A DNA stretch of 64,000 nt from Hydractinia symbiolongicarpus (Eukaryota > Cnidaria > Hydrozoa > Anthoathecata > Hydractiniidae). The DNA lies in contig NC_079882.1 in NCBI RefSeq assembly GCF_029227915.1, positions 19,108,501 to 19,172,500 on the forward strand, written 5' to 3'. The position numbers were made by a program, and so were the translations under genes. Within the stretch, counting starts at the first letter, position 1. Every line of letters begins with the position of its first letter. The notes under the pieces were generated by a model. It had not been told where the DNA came from, searched no databases, and saw nothing but the letters and a program-made list of their open reading frames with translations. Shown here one piece after another: positions 20,524 to 30,800 of this stretch.

Positions 20524-21232
20524 GAGTCTAAACAGAATGATGGTCAAGATTATCAACCTTGTCCTCTTACCTCTCAATACCCAAGATTGTGAGAAAGGGA
20601 AAAAGACTTGAGTGTCCCACACCTTGCGGATTGATATCTTTTAAGGTATTTCTTCGGTAAAATGAAACCTCCACAGATGAGACTTTGGGGTCCTCCTAAT
20701 GGGGTCTTGTTTCTAACCCTTTTAACACCAGGTTTTTTCGATCTTTATAGCAGCAGGCGGGGGCTGCATGGCATAAATTAGGAACTTACTTATGCTTAAG
20801 TGATAGAACTTGACTTACTTGTAAGATGTCTTAAATACAAAAAGACTTCAGGTAAAAATATCAATTTGATGACGTCATATGGATCATTTCCCTAAAGTTT
20901 ATTAAAGTTTATTATTATAACAATAAAATGAACGTAAAAAGATTCATTTCACCAGAAATATTGATGTTCTTGTCATTGCACTTGGTACATTTTTAGAATT
21001 TGGCATTTTTAGATGTTCGAGGTGAAGAAAACAATGTAATGAATTCATTGGGTTCAGACGTCATGTCGCTGGATCAATATACACTTCAATTCAATTAAAA
21101 TCTGATCTGTATTTTATCCCTAAGACCCATGTATCTCCTTAACAACACCTTGCAACGACCTGGTAATGAACATACATGTAATAAATAATTATATAACCAA
21201 TACAACATCTTATATGCATGTCAGCACTTTTT

Positions 21233-21313
21233 AACCTCGTACCCCGGGCTTTTTAGGTCTTTATATTATGACGACCCAATATAAAAACCTAAAGCAGCCC
21301 TGGGGACGAGGTT
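21233..21313. repeat. CCTCG/CCCAGGGC inverted-repeat element, copy 3
   Basis: AACCTCGTACCCCGGGCTTT...AAAGCAGCCCTGGGGACGAGGTT: terminal inverted repeats of about 20 bp on an 81-bp element. The best preserved of three local copies. Confidence 0.75.
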
Positions 21314-21460
21314 GAGCACTTTTAAATATTTTGCTATAAACTTTTAACTAATCAGAACTCAATCTTTAGTGTTTATTCTTAGACAAATCATTAACTGGAA
21401 ATAATTTAAAATAACCGCCTTGTTGGTAATACCCAAAAAGAATGCTTACATCCAGTATAT

Positions 21461-21546
21461 ATTTAAAATTCGCCACTATGTTTTTTGTTCCCCATAAAAA
21501 GATATTTTGCAGCTAACCGCCGCCGAATTCACCATTCACAATTCGC
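21461..21546 (+). repeat. dispersed repeat, copy 2
   Basis: Homologous to 17548-17636 in the same orientation (see that entry). Confidence 0.6.
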
Positions 21547-21740
21547 TTCGTGATTCAAGTAACAAAATCACGAATTTTAATTCTGAAAATGGCGGCAAAG
21601 AATACAGCGAAGGATTGAATTGAAATGGTGAAAGTTTTTAAAGTTTTCTCTTGCTATTAATTTTTTGTTGGAATTAAAGAGCTAAATTCCAACTGTAAGA
21701 AAAATTTTGCTACTTTATGTTTGTTTTTAAAGTACATCAT

Positions 21741-21860
21741 CTAGCTCTAGCTAACTTCTATTTCCATTTCCACTATATATATATCCGTAGCTTAGACTGT
21801 ACAGTCTAAGCTACGGATATATATATAGTGGAAATGGAAATAGAAGTTAGCTAGAGCTAG
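21741..21860. repeat. perfect 120-bp palindrome, no spacer
   Basis: The 60 bases 21741-21800 (starting CTAGCTCTAG, ending CTTAGACTGT) are followed directly by their exact reverse complement 21801-21860 (starting ACAGTCTAAG, ending CTAGAGCTAG). I compared all six blocks of ten on both sides and found no mismatch. Symmetry ends just outside. No target duplication or coding sequence is seen. Either a recent foldback duplication in the genome or an assembly/cloning artefact. Confidence 0.97.
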
Positions 21861-22880
21861 CAGTGTTTTGTTTAGCAGTGTTTAGCAAAGAAGTAGCTAC
21901 TTACTTGTGTTTATCACGGAAGGCAATGTTTGGAGGTTATTTTTAGAATTCCTTAGCTTATACAACTACTCCTCTTTTCACATAATAGACAGTTTGGGAG
22001 TTGAAACGAAAAGGGAAAAAAAATACCCATGTGGGAAACGGTTTCTCATTTGGGAAACTTTGCGGTTTTCCATTTGAGTAACAGGCAAGAAATACGGCAA
22101 TTACCAAAATAGAAAGAAATCTGCGCAAGAGCTGGTTAAGAAGCGCACTACAAAAAACATTGACCGTTAGTAAAAATGATTAACCGTTAACGTGAGAACG
22201 TTGGTGGTGGCGCTATTTAATAAATGTGGGTTTGGTAGTGTGATCAGACCTTGCCATGATTAAACAACCTCCTGAGCAATCAAATGCTTGCGTCAGTGTC
22301 TAGGCAAGCAATTTTGCTTGCTTGCTTGCAATATTTATCTCCAGACTTCTTCCAGACACTCTCTCTCTCTTTCTTATGAATGAATGTTTACTGCGCTTAG
22401 AAAATTTATTGATATGTTTCTGTTCTTTATGTACCAGGCCATATATGTAAAAATTCTGTTCAACAAGATGCAAGCAATACAAAATTGAATGCAGATAAAA
22501 TCCCTGTTTACAGTGCTACTAAAAACAATTGTATTTATGTTTAATTTTTTTTAATAAAAACTTGAATTTTTTTTTTTTACTGTGCAAATAAAAACTGTCA
22601 ATGAAGAATAACGACAGTCTAAAAAACATGTTTTAAGAGTATAAAAGAGAATGAAAAACAGCATTGTATCGACATTATTTAAGAAAATTTAACAGGTACA
22701 ATATTTCATGTATAATTAATATAAACAAAACAAACAAGAAAAAAACACATTTTGAATAAATCTCTTCAAAGAAACCACTTTTGCTTAAAACACCATAACT
22801 TGGGATCTGCGAGTATACATATAGGGCCTATACAAGCCTACCCAGAAAATTTTATTGCAAACCAAAATGCAGATTCCAAA
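21861..22880. other. intergenic, no gene recognised
   Basis: AT-rich; short GCTTGC repeats near 22310-22330 and an (TC) run near 22355-22372. No coding block found. Confidence 0.45.
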
Positions 22881-22884
22881 TTAT

Positions 22885-23035
22885 TGAGTCAGGGGACTTC
22901 ACCTTGATTAGTTATTCTAAAATTTTATGTGATTTCTAACAAACATTACCTACTTTTGCTAAAATAGTTATAATACAAGTGAAAAACAGGACAGATTATT
23001 ATTGTTGTAACACCCTCCTTCGTTATTATTATTAT
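22885..23035 (+). repeat. dispersed repeat fragment, partner at 26404-26560
   Basis: Two short blocks recur: GGGGACTTCACCTTGATTAG (22892) matches the reverse complement of the 26528-26553 segment, and TGTAACACCCTCCTTCG (23005) matches TCGTAACACCCTCCTCTG at 26406. The order differs between the loci, so this is a fragmented family rather than one clean insertion. Confidence 0.45.
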
Positions 23036-23108
23036 ATATGTTTTAAATTTTTTCAGGAGAGGCGTGCGATCGCCCACGCCTTGGCACACGCCTAAATCGT
23101 TTCAGGAG

Positions 23109-23823
23109 TATAAGATACAGATACAGATAATCTTTTCTGGGAATGAAAGTTTACAAAAATTAAACTGAATAAATACAAGGAAGTATTAATAAACTATTAC
23201 AACCAGTAGGGGACCTCTCGGAGGCCAGTTAAAGGATGCGAGTAGGACCCTGTAAAATCGCTGAACTAGTTCTGGGTTGCATGCAAAAAAAAATTTGTAC
23301 AAACTTCGATACCGTCCTAAAAAAAAAAAGAAGAAGAAGAAGAAGAAAAAAGAAGAAGAAGAAGAAGACAAATAGCTGGAGTTGATATACCCATACTAGT
23401 TTAAATGTATTGTTCAAGAAAATAGTTCTTAAGATTAATTTTAAATACATTAAAAGATTGCGAATTTCGAATTTGAACAGGAAGACTGTTCCAGAGAACT
23501 GGACCAAAAACCCTAAACATATTGCCACCATAGTTTACAAGGTTAGACCTGTTATGATGAAGTGTAAGTAGGTCTGAAACAGTACCTAAATCAAAAATAT
23601 TTTCCCTATTAATCAATTTATTACTGCGTGTGTTGTAGTTGTGAATAAAATGAGTTAGTGTAAACCATTCTAGAAAATTATAGGTGTTTCTTGTAATATA
23701 GTACGGTAGATAATATTAGCAAAATGCAGTTTGAATACATCTTTATCTTTCAAAATGCGTAGTTGTTTAAAGAGCGGATTAGTTGGAAGTACATTAAATA
23801 ATTTACATTTAAATCTTTAAAAA
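23109..23823 (-). mobile_element. 5'-truncated non-LTR retrotransposon (3' end of the RT gene)
   Basis: The minus strand encodes the C-terminal end of a non-LTR reverse transcriptase: first LFKQLRILKDKDVFKLHFAN (about 23710-23790), then after a frameshift FLEWFTLTHFIHNYNTRSN and YGGNMFRVFGPVLWNSLP, ending NVFKINLKNYFLEQYI at the stop at 23401-23403. NTRS...GP.LWNSLP...FK..LK is the typical tail of CR1/L2/Jockey-type elements. The 3' UTR follows, with a (GAA/TTC)n tract at about 23326-23370, and the element ends in tandem CTGTATCTGTATCTTA, the usual short 3' repeat. It is dead: frameshifted and truncated. Confidence 0.85.
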
Positions 23824-24040
23824 ATGGTTAGTTGCTTTGCGTTTCGATGTACCAAACGACCAGAGAAGTGTAAAGAAGTAAGTTTTCACAGAATCCCATC
23901 TGTGAAAAAGAAAGAAGTCAAAAAACATGGCTAAACAAAATACGTCGTGCAAGTGATCTACCAAGCGATCAAATTTTTATATTTGGTTGGCGCACTTCAC
24001 AGGTAATTCCTTGAAAAGAGATCTCCAGGAAATAAACTTC
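23824..24040 (+). pseudogene. decayed THAP-type zinc-finger domain
   Basis: From ATG 23824 the frame reads MVSCFAFRCTKRP, then KCKEVSFHRIPSVKKKEVKK: the C-x4-C pair and the FHRIP motif of a THAP (C2CH) DNA-binding domain. A one-base shift near 23925 then gives KTWLNKIRRASDLPSDQIF, and another shift gives AHFTGNSLKRDLQ, the usual ...HF....KRDLQ end. The third Cys is lost. Three frames are needed, so it is a pseudogene of either a THAP transposase (P-element type) or a THAP gene duplicate. It abuts the 5' end of the truncated retroelement. Confidence 0.78.
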
Positions 24041-24818
24041 CATATTAAAATATTGCCACTTTGTAAAAATGCCATTTTAGCTAGTGAGCGATCAAAGTTT
24101 CTCATTTCTTCTCATTTCATTATTTGTACTTATATCCACAGAACACAACCAAATAACGTGCATTTTTATATTAAATAAAAGAACATTATACCAATTTCCA
24201 ATACAATCACCTACAAAAAAAGTTTTCTAGTTACACATGTATCTTTCGTAGTGCTCAAGTTTCTATTCTTTGTTTTTCAAAAAAGAAGCTTTTTGATGAA
24301 AAGACATGCCGAATATTTTCAGGGGGTAAATGTACCCATTTTCTTCAATCTTTGTTACTGTTTGAAATGCTGATAATGCAGTTTCTAAAAAAGCTTTGTC
24401 AAAACAACCACTTATAAATCAGTAGCTTCTGCAACGCATTTATGACCTACCATAATCATAAGAATGATTTTTTTTATACAATAATAATACCCCCGTTTTA
24501 CCAACTTATCACAACCAAAACATTTTTCGATCTTTCGATCACGCATTTGAATGGTCCTCCATCACAGAGAAAATTTCAACGTTACATAAAATTTGTTTGC
24601 ATATGGGCGCAAAATAGCCATGCGGGGGAAAAATATTGCCGAACTGTGGAAAAAAAATAAATTGGCTTGTAAAGTAAGAAAGATTTTTTACTGAAGTAAA
24701 GTTTTTTGACGAAAAGAATGTTAAAAAAAGCGATTAAATATATATATATATATTTTATTTCTTTAAAAAGAAAATATTTTGCTAAGAAAGTTGCTTTGAG
24801 TCAGTAAAAGACAGCTCG
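24041..24818. other. intergenic, no gene recognised
   Basis: AT-rich; a (TA)n run at about 24738-24752. No continuation of the THAP protein could be read. Confidence 0.45.
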
Positions 24819-24986
24819 TCACTTTGCATCATTATTAATTTCTCCCTTGTGAGACACAAGAGGTTCGAAGTCGTGTGGCTGTAGCTTTGTAAAGTCTTTT
24901 TCATGAAGAGAATTATCCGATTCTATGTTTTCTAAGTTACAATCTTCATCATTATTACAAGACGTCTTATCAACGAACAATCTAAA
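24819..24986 (-). CDS. unassigned exon-like open frame, 55 residues, possible terminal exon
   Basis: On the minus strand a good acceptor (TTTGTTTACTTACAG, ending at 24987) is followed by 55 open codons and a TGA at 24819-24821. The product is hydrophilic and acidic, FRLFVDKTSCNNDEDCN... with a C-terminal LQPHDFEPLVSHKG segment, and its codon composition is far from the surrounding AT-rich DNA. No upstream exon was found and the family is not recognised. It may be the last exon of a small or dead gene, or part of the transposon cluster. Confidence 0.3.
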   Translation of the reverse strand, partial: FRLFVDKTSCNNDEDCNLENIESDNSLHEKDFTKLQPHDFEPLVSHKGEINNDAK

Positions 24987-25541
24987 CTGTAAGTAAACAA
25001 ACTTTTAGAAGGTGTACTGCTGAGCTTACGGACTTTCTGCACAATGTGACGTATGCTCATTTATTCGGACCTAGTCCTCTCGACTTTACACGACCTTGCA
25101 AATTTATTTAAAATTGAAGATGTTTACAGACCCGATTAAGGTATAAATAAATATTTTTAACGATTGTAAAAGGTTTATTCTGACATATTTATGTATTGTA
25201 TTGTCAAAATAACTTTTTTTTCAAATATTTTTTTTTCACTGGAGTTGCGTAACATTCTTTACACATACGTTTTACATCACACGCGTTACTTGATTTACAC
25301 ATGTGAATCATCGCACACCTACTCAAATATTCCTGACTTTTAGTCGATAACATAATAAAATAATAAAAACAAGGTAGAATATGCTATGCTGTTATGAATT
25401 TTAATAAATAATTTTAATGCTGTGAAAGACTTTAATTATTGTCAAATGAGCTATAGTCCGTAAAAAGATTTTGCACTTAAATTTAAATTTTCCTAAAAGA
25501 CTGCGCCAAAAACATTCAAATAACACAAAAACAACGCAAGT

Positions 25542-26122
25542 CAGTACGGGATCTTTCCCTGATCGGGTGAGTGTCCCCCGATTGAGTTAACCACTCGATC
25601 GAGGTGAGTCGGCACTGGCGGCAATTTTTCACGACCACTCGATTGAGTGAGTCATAACTGGTGGTAAATTTTTAGCTAGCTAAATACATAAACAAACCAA
25701 AGGTGCTTGGGAGAGACTTAGTTCTTGCCTAGCATCTAGTCAGCTTAAGCTCTAGGGACAGCTAACTAGCTATGTTAAAGATATCAATATTCCTTTACTA
25801 TGCTTTGTGTCAGATATGATAAAAAATATGCACATTTTTCTCTATATAGCTTGCTATACTTGCTTCTTACTAAACTAATTCCAAGCACATGTCTATAAGA
25901 CAACTGAAATGAGCTTCAGGGGCACAACATGTGCAATCTAGACTTAAAATATGCACCATGTAGTCAATCCAACTCAAGAAATCATCAATAGCATTGAAAC
26001 GGCACGGTGAATTTTTTTTAATCGGTGAAGCAACGGAAAATTTAAAAATCAATTTTAAGCAAGAAAAATACTCACCCGATTCAGGTTGCACACTCACTCG
26101 ATTGGGGAAAGATCCCGTACTG
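25542..26122. mobile_element. 581-bp non-autonomous DNA transposon with CAGTACGGGATC ends
   Basis: The left end CAGTACGGGATCTTTCCC is the exact reverse complement of the right end; similarity continues to about 33 bp (ATCG.GTGAGTGT). Both sides are flanked by CAAGT (25537-25541, 26123-26127), a 5-bp target duplication. Subterminal sequence repeats CACTCGAT(C/T)GAG-like motifs at about 25592, 25635 and 26095, probably transposase-binding sites. No transposase is encoded. The superfamily is not assigned. Confidence 0.88.
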
Positions 26123-26403
26123 CAAGTACATTGTGTATACTTTCAAAAAAATACAAGACTAATTCTTGCTGTATAACTTTAACAACACAAGAAAAACTCT
26201 TGCTGCCAACTTTTAAAAACAAGTTTTTAAGCATGCAAGTATTTTTACATTCTTGCCTTGACAGTTAGGTATTTTAATAATTCAAAACAAAAGAACAAAT
26301 TTATCCAAATATTGCTTTTAGTGAGACAAATTATTATTATTTTCCTTCGAACACGAAAATATTAACTGTGTGCGTGGTGCGAAAATACATAGAAGAATAT
26401 TCT

Positions 26404-26560
26404 TGTCGTAACACCCTCCTCTGTTGTTATTTTTTTATTTTTGATGTTGTTCTTCCGACCATACATTCTCGGTAAAATTATTTTTATTTTGCTGACTGAC
26501 CGTAAGCTACTATCGACTTCGCCCGTAGAACAACTAATTAAGGTGAAGTCGCCTCATTGG
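26404..26560 (-). repeat. dispersed repeat fragment, partner at 22885-23035
   Basis: See the partner entry. Includes a small inverted pair GACTTCGCC...GGTGAAGTC around 26516-26550. Confidence 0.4.
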
Positions 26561-26648
26561 CAAAAATTTAAGAGGCCTGGAACAAGCAAATGAGTGTCAT
26601 TTTGGCAAAAAAAATTATGTTCAATTCACCTTTATAATATTTATGTAT

Positions 26649-26800
26649 AGTCATTAGCCCGTGGAAAAATCCACTGGTTCACCCGTCCTTTTTATACCGC
26701 ATGACGTGCGTCTCGCTACCTGCGCAGCTAAGCTACCATTTTGCGTGACAGACGGACGGACGGATGGACAGACGTATATGGGTATTATAATATAGATTAA
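26649..26800 (+). repeat. short interspersed repeat ending in GACGGACGGACGG, copy 1
   Basis: Shares, in reverse orientation, the following with 61375-61500: TTAGCCCGTGGAAAA.TCCAC, CCCGTCCTTTTTAT.CCGCAT, CTGCGCAGCTAAGCTACCAT and GACGGACGGA...GACGTATA. It ends in an AT-rich TATTATAATATAGATT tail. The length and uniform ends suggest a SINE or MITE. Confidence 0.8.
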
Positions 26801-27880
26801 TAAAGTTTGAATGCGCATCTCCTATCAGTTCTAAAATTACTGATGACAGAAAATGTTAAAATTTGCTATTACTTAAATATAACATAATTTATGCAGCGTA
26901 ATTAAATCTGAAATTCTTTTAATACGAATATCTTTAGAACAAAAAGGTTTTTTTTAAAATTTTAAGAGAGTTGTTAACCAACTTTTTAAGCTCTATAACA
27001 TAAATCAAACATCATTTTATATATTGGGTTTTCTTTAATTTCTTATGGTCTACATATCCAAAATCAAATCCCAAATTTTTGCTGATGCTTTTTATTTATT
27101 CAAAAGACTTATTAAATTAGAAACTATTAAATTTGTAGTCATTAGTAATCAGATTTGAGCTTGTTTATTTATGTCAATGTTTTAGCCTTCTGCAGTGTTC
27201 TTAGTAGTTTTTTGCGGTAGTTTTCAATCAGCAGCAACATATTTCCTCTTTGTTAGTTTTTTTGTTAGTTTTCAACAGACTCTTTAGTGTTCCAAAAGTT
27301 TATTTCAACCACATTAAAATTTTTATCTTGCTTTAAACCAGTGTTACTTTCTATACCTGGTTAGATTTATAATTTTTTAAACACTTGTTTGTTTTAATCA
27401 CAGTGTGTTATCAGTGTCAGACCTTACAATCACATAGCCTGATTATACTAGGCTGTACCTGAAGTGTCAATAAAAAGGATTTGTCTGAAAACTTTATTGT
27501 TTATTTTTTAAATATTGCTCATTGTTTATGAGTAAAAAACCGTTAAGTTTTCTTTTGTGTATCTATAAGTCTCAAATTCTTATTTGCATCTAAAATTTAC
27601 TTTGTCTACACACAGCATTACTGTGTGTATGTTCTATTATGGGCTTTTATCTTTAATAGAGATTGAAGCACCGATGTATAAATATTTTGGTTGTTTTATT
27701 CTATCAAAGTCAAAATAAAAACAAAGTATGCAGATTTTAAAAAAATGGCATTGTTCAGTGTGACACTATTTTAATTTTTGCAAACAAAAAATACAATACT
27801 TTCCGCAAAGGAGAAGTTCACATATTTTTATCAATTATTGTGTTATGTTAAATTTAGCTTAATGTGACTTTTCTTTCTAG
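26801..27880. other. upstream region of the RhoGEF gene
   Basis: AT-rich. Presumably contains the promoter and untranslated 5' exons of the gene that starts coding at 27890, since that exon is preceded by a good acceptor (TTCTTTCTAG). No specific sites can be supported. Confidence 0.35.
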
Positions 27881-27889
27881 ATTGAGATA

Positions 27890-30800
27890 ATGGAAAAGAA
27901 ACTACTGAAGAGGTAACACAAACTTCATATTATCAACCAGCTTCATAAATTCTTTACTTCTGTGTTACTCAGGTGTATTCCCTGTAGTAATTCAATACTG
28001 GTTTAATGGTGTAACACTCCCTAACATTTCTTAAGAAAGTATTTCTTTTTTATACAGGTTGGTTCCGCGTCGCTCACCACGTTTGTTACAGAGAACAAAG
28101 TATGGAGGTGGGAGTACAAGCATGCAAGACTTAAGACTCAAAGGGGCTGATGATTTAGCCAACATTGTAGCCAAGGTAAGAATTTGTTTATGTAATTAAT
28201 GATTTGGCAGGTGAAAAATAATTTTGCCACCCAATCTTGTCATTCTAGCATGTGTGATCACACTTGCACCTCCAGACACGTCTAATACAGAATTGGTTGT
28301 GCAAAACCAATATTACATGTAGAAAAGTTAAATTTTTGGTACACAGACTATTAAGAAAATTAAAAATTACAGGCCTAAAAAAGTTGCTTGCCTGAAACAT
28401 TTGCTTCTCGCCTAGCCTTTTTTTTAATTGAAATGACTGACACCAGCTTTAATGTGTTATGCGGGGTTGAAATTTATTTTGTAACCCTCTTTGAAAATCC
28501 TATTTTGTGTCACAGTAAAATTTAAGAACTTGACATCATGTGATTTTTCAACAAAAATAAACACAAAAAAACCAAGCTAATTATTGGCACATGTCAGCCT
28601 TAAATATTGAAGCTGATTTTTAAATAAAAACACTTAAAACACACTAAAAAACCACTAAAAATTATTAATTTAAAAATTTGCTTGCCAAATTATTGGTCAA
28701 AAAACAAACAATTTCCCAAGTCATAAGTATAGTTTGTGAGAGAAATAACCCGTGCAACTTTAACTTACAGTAACAGTTACTTCTATAAGACTTTGAAATT
28801 AAACGGTCATTAAACACAAACAAAGTAGATGTTTGTTTTCAAATTAAAAATGATTTTTTCGCAAATTTCAATGTTTTGACATTGTACATTTTGACTTATT
28901 TCAAAATGCTTTGGAAATAAACAATTGGCCCGGTTTAATCTTAACCAGGTGAAGAATAAGTGAACAATTTTTAGGGGGCATTTTTTCCTAGGTAGTTAAA
29001 AAATGTTTGGGGCAAAGTGCAAAAAATCAATTATAAATCTCTTTACAAACCTTCAGCAATAAATTATCTTAAAGTCTTGGATTACCAAAGATAAGTTTTA
29101 CATTCCACTTTATCCTGGAATCTCAATAATCTTGTCCTAGAAAACTAACAAAAAACAAAACGGTCATGGAATGTCCCAGAGTTTAGAGTTTACTTTTCTG
29201 TAGCCAACATGAAAATTATTTGAGAGTTTCAAATTATTGCCGTCTTTTAACACTTAATATTTTTTGTTAGTGTTTTCATAATGCAATATTTGTTAGTCAA
29301 GTGTGATCATGTTTCTTTCTGTTTTATTTTGACCAACACATCATCCCTATACCAACAAAAATATTCTTATACAATTGAATATAGGGCCGTCCTTAATTAA
29401 TTGGTTTGCCTTTTTCTGACTCATAGTTTTTTTTGCAGGGTAGGCTGGTTTTAATTATTTATTTGCTCAGCGATTTGTTTGCTACATTTTTATTTAACTA
29501 TACTTATACTTTATGGAAGATTAATTTGAGCTGTAGTTTAACTATTTTGGGATCAGAAATCGGCTAGTAAAATAAAAAAACTGGGAAAATAAAAAAATGT
29601 TGAAAAATCCCAACCCAAACTTCTTGTGGTCGACGAGAAATTGCGAAGTTTTACTAATTCTTTCATAAGGCAAAAATAGCTTGTCAGAAAAAAAATTTTA
29701 TTATGAAGCAAGGGTAAACCTAAAATCATCTATTTATTTGATGTTAAAAAAGTTCAGTAAAATAGGGCTAAAAGAATTCAAATTTGATTTATAAAATTTA
29801 ATTGTTGAAATAATCGTAAATATTTTCTTGTTTAGAAAATCATTTTGTGAAAATTTGCATAAAATCCTTTGATTGTAACAATCCTTGCAGAAATTGTTAT
29901 TGTAGTTATAAAAAATTTTATGTTGTTTTATTTGAACAGGAAATATTAATGCACAGCCTAAAAATAAATTTCACAATTTAAGTATATTGATTAGGGTCAT
30001 CTCAAATTAATGGCTGAATAATAACTTTAATTTGCATATTATAAGGGGACAATGTGATAACATTTACCTGCATGATTTGTTTTAGATGTTTCTGTTAGTA
30101 ATTGGTTAAATAAAATAAATTTAATTTTTACTTAATTTGATAGGTTTGGTGTTTTTGCATTTTGGAAAATTATATATTGGTCAAGTTAGATGATTCACAT
30201 GATGAAAATAATCATACGATTTTAGGCAAACCATCACAAAGTTACATTAAACCATTATTTTTCTGTTATGCAAATGGGCATTATGGTAGTCGTCCAGCTT
30301 ATGCAATAAAACATCTGTTAACTATAGTACTGCTAATAGGGATTATTTCCTTTTCACAATTAAGTATTAAGATGGAATGTTTTAGTACCCTAATCGTTTT
30401 GTTTATTACAATATGCATGATACATAGTAGACTTGTAATTGTATTATTTTATTATTTTCTTTAGTCAAGACATGAACCAAAAATTAAAACAAGTTGCAGT
30501 GATTCTAATTTCCAACAAAGAAATGTGAAGCAAAAGCGTGCCTTGAAGGTGACAAAATTGTGTAGATTCATAACTTTTAATTGTTATCTGTGGTTGTTTA
30601 TTTAACTCAAAAAATGTTTGTGTATGTTATTGAGGATAAATGTTGCTTATCGAGTCATTCAGCGTTTTTAGGTAGTTTTTTTCTTAAAATATTTAGCTTT
30701 GAAAATTTCCATTGATTGTGTAATAATTTTATAAGTACCTTGGAAAGTTACACAAAATTAAATCTTTTTTTACAACGTGGATGATATCTTGACATTAAAA

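Noticed and set aside
23229-23531. 100-codon minus-strand frame with a Phe/Leu run
   Set aside because: Overlaps the retroelement 3' UTR; the hydrophobic run is translation of the (TTC)n tract, and the real reading is the neighbouring reverse-transcriptase frame.
30162-30464. 100-codon open frame ending at the acceptor of RhoGEF exon 3
   Set aside because: AT-rich intron composition, no family resemblance, and the frame runs into a splice acceptor of the confirmed gene.
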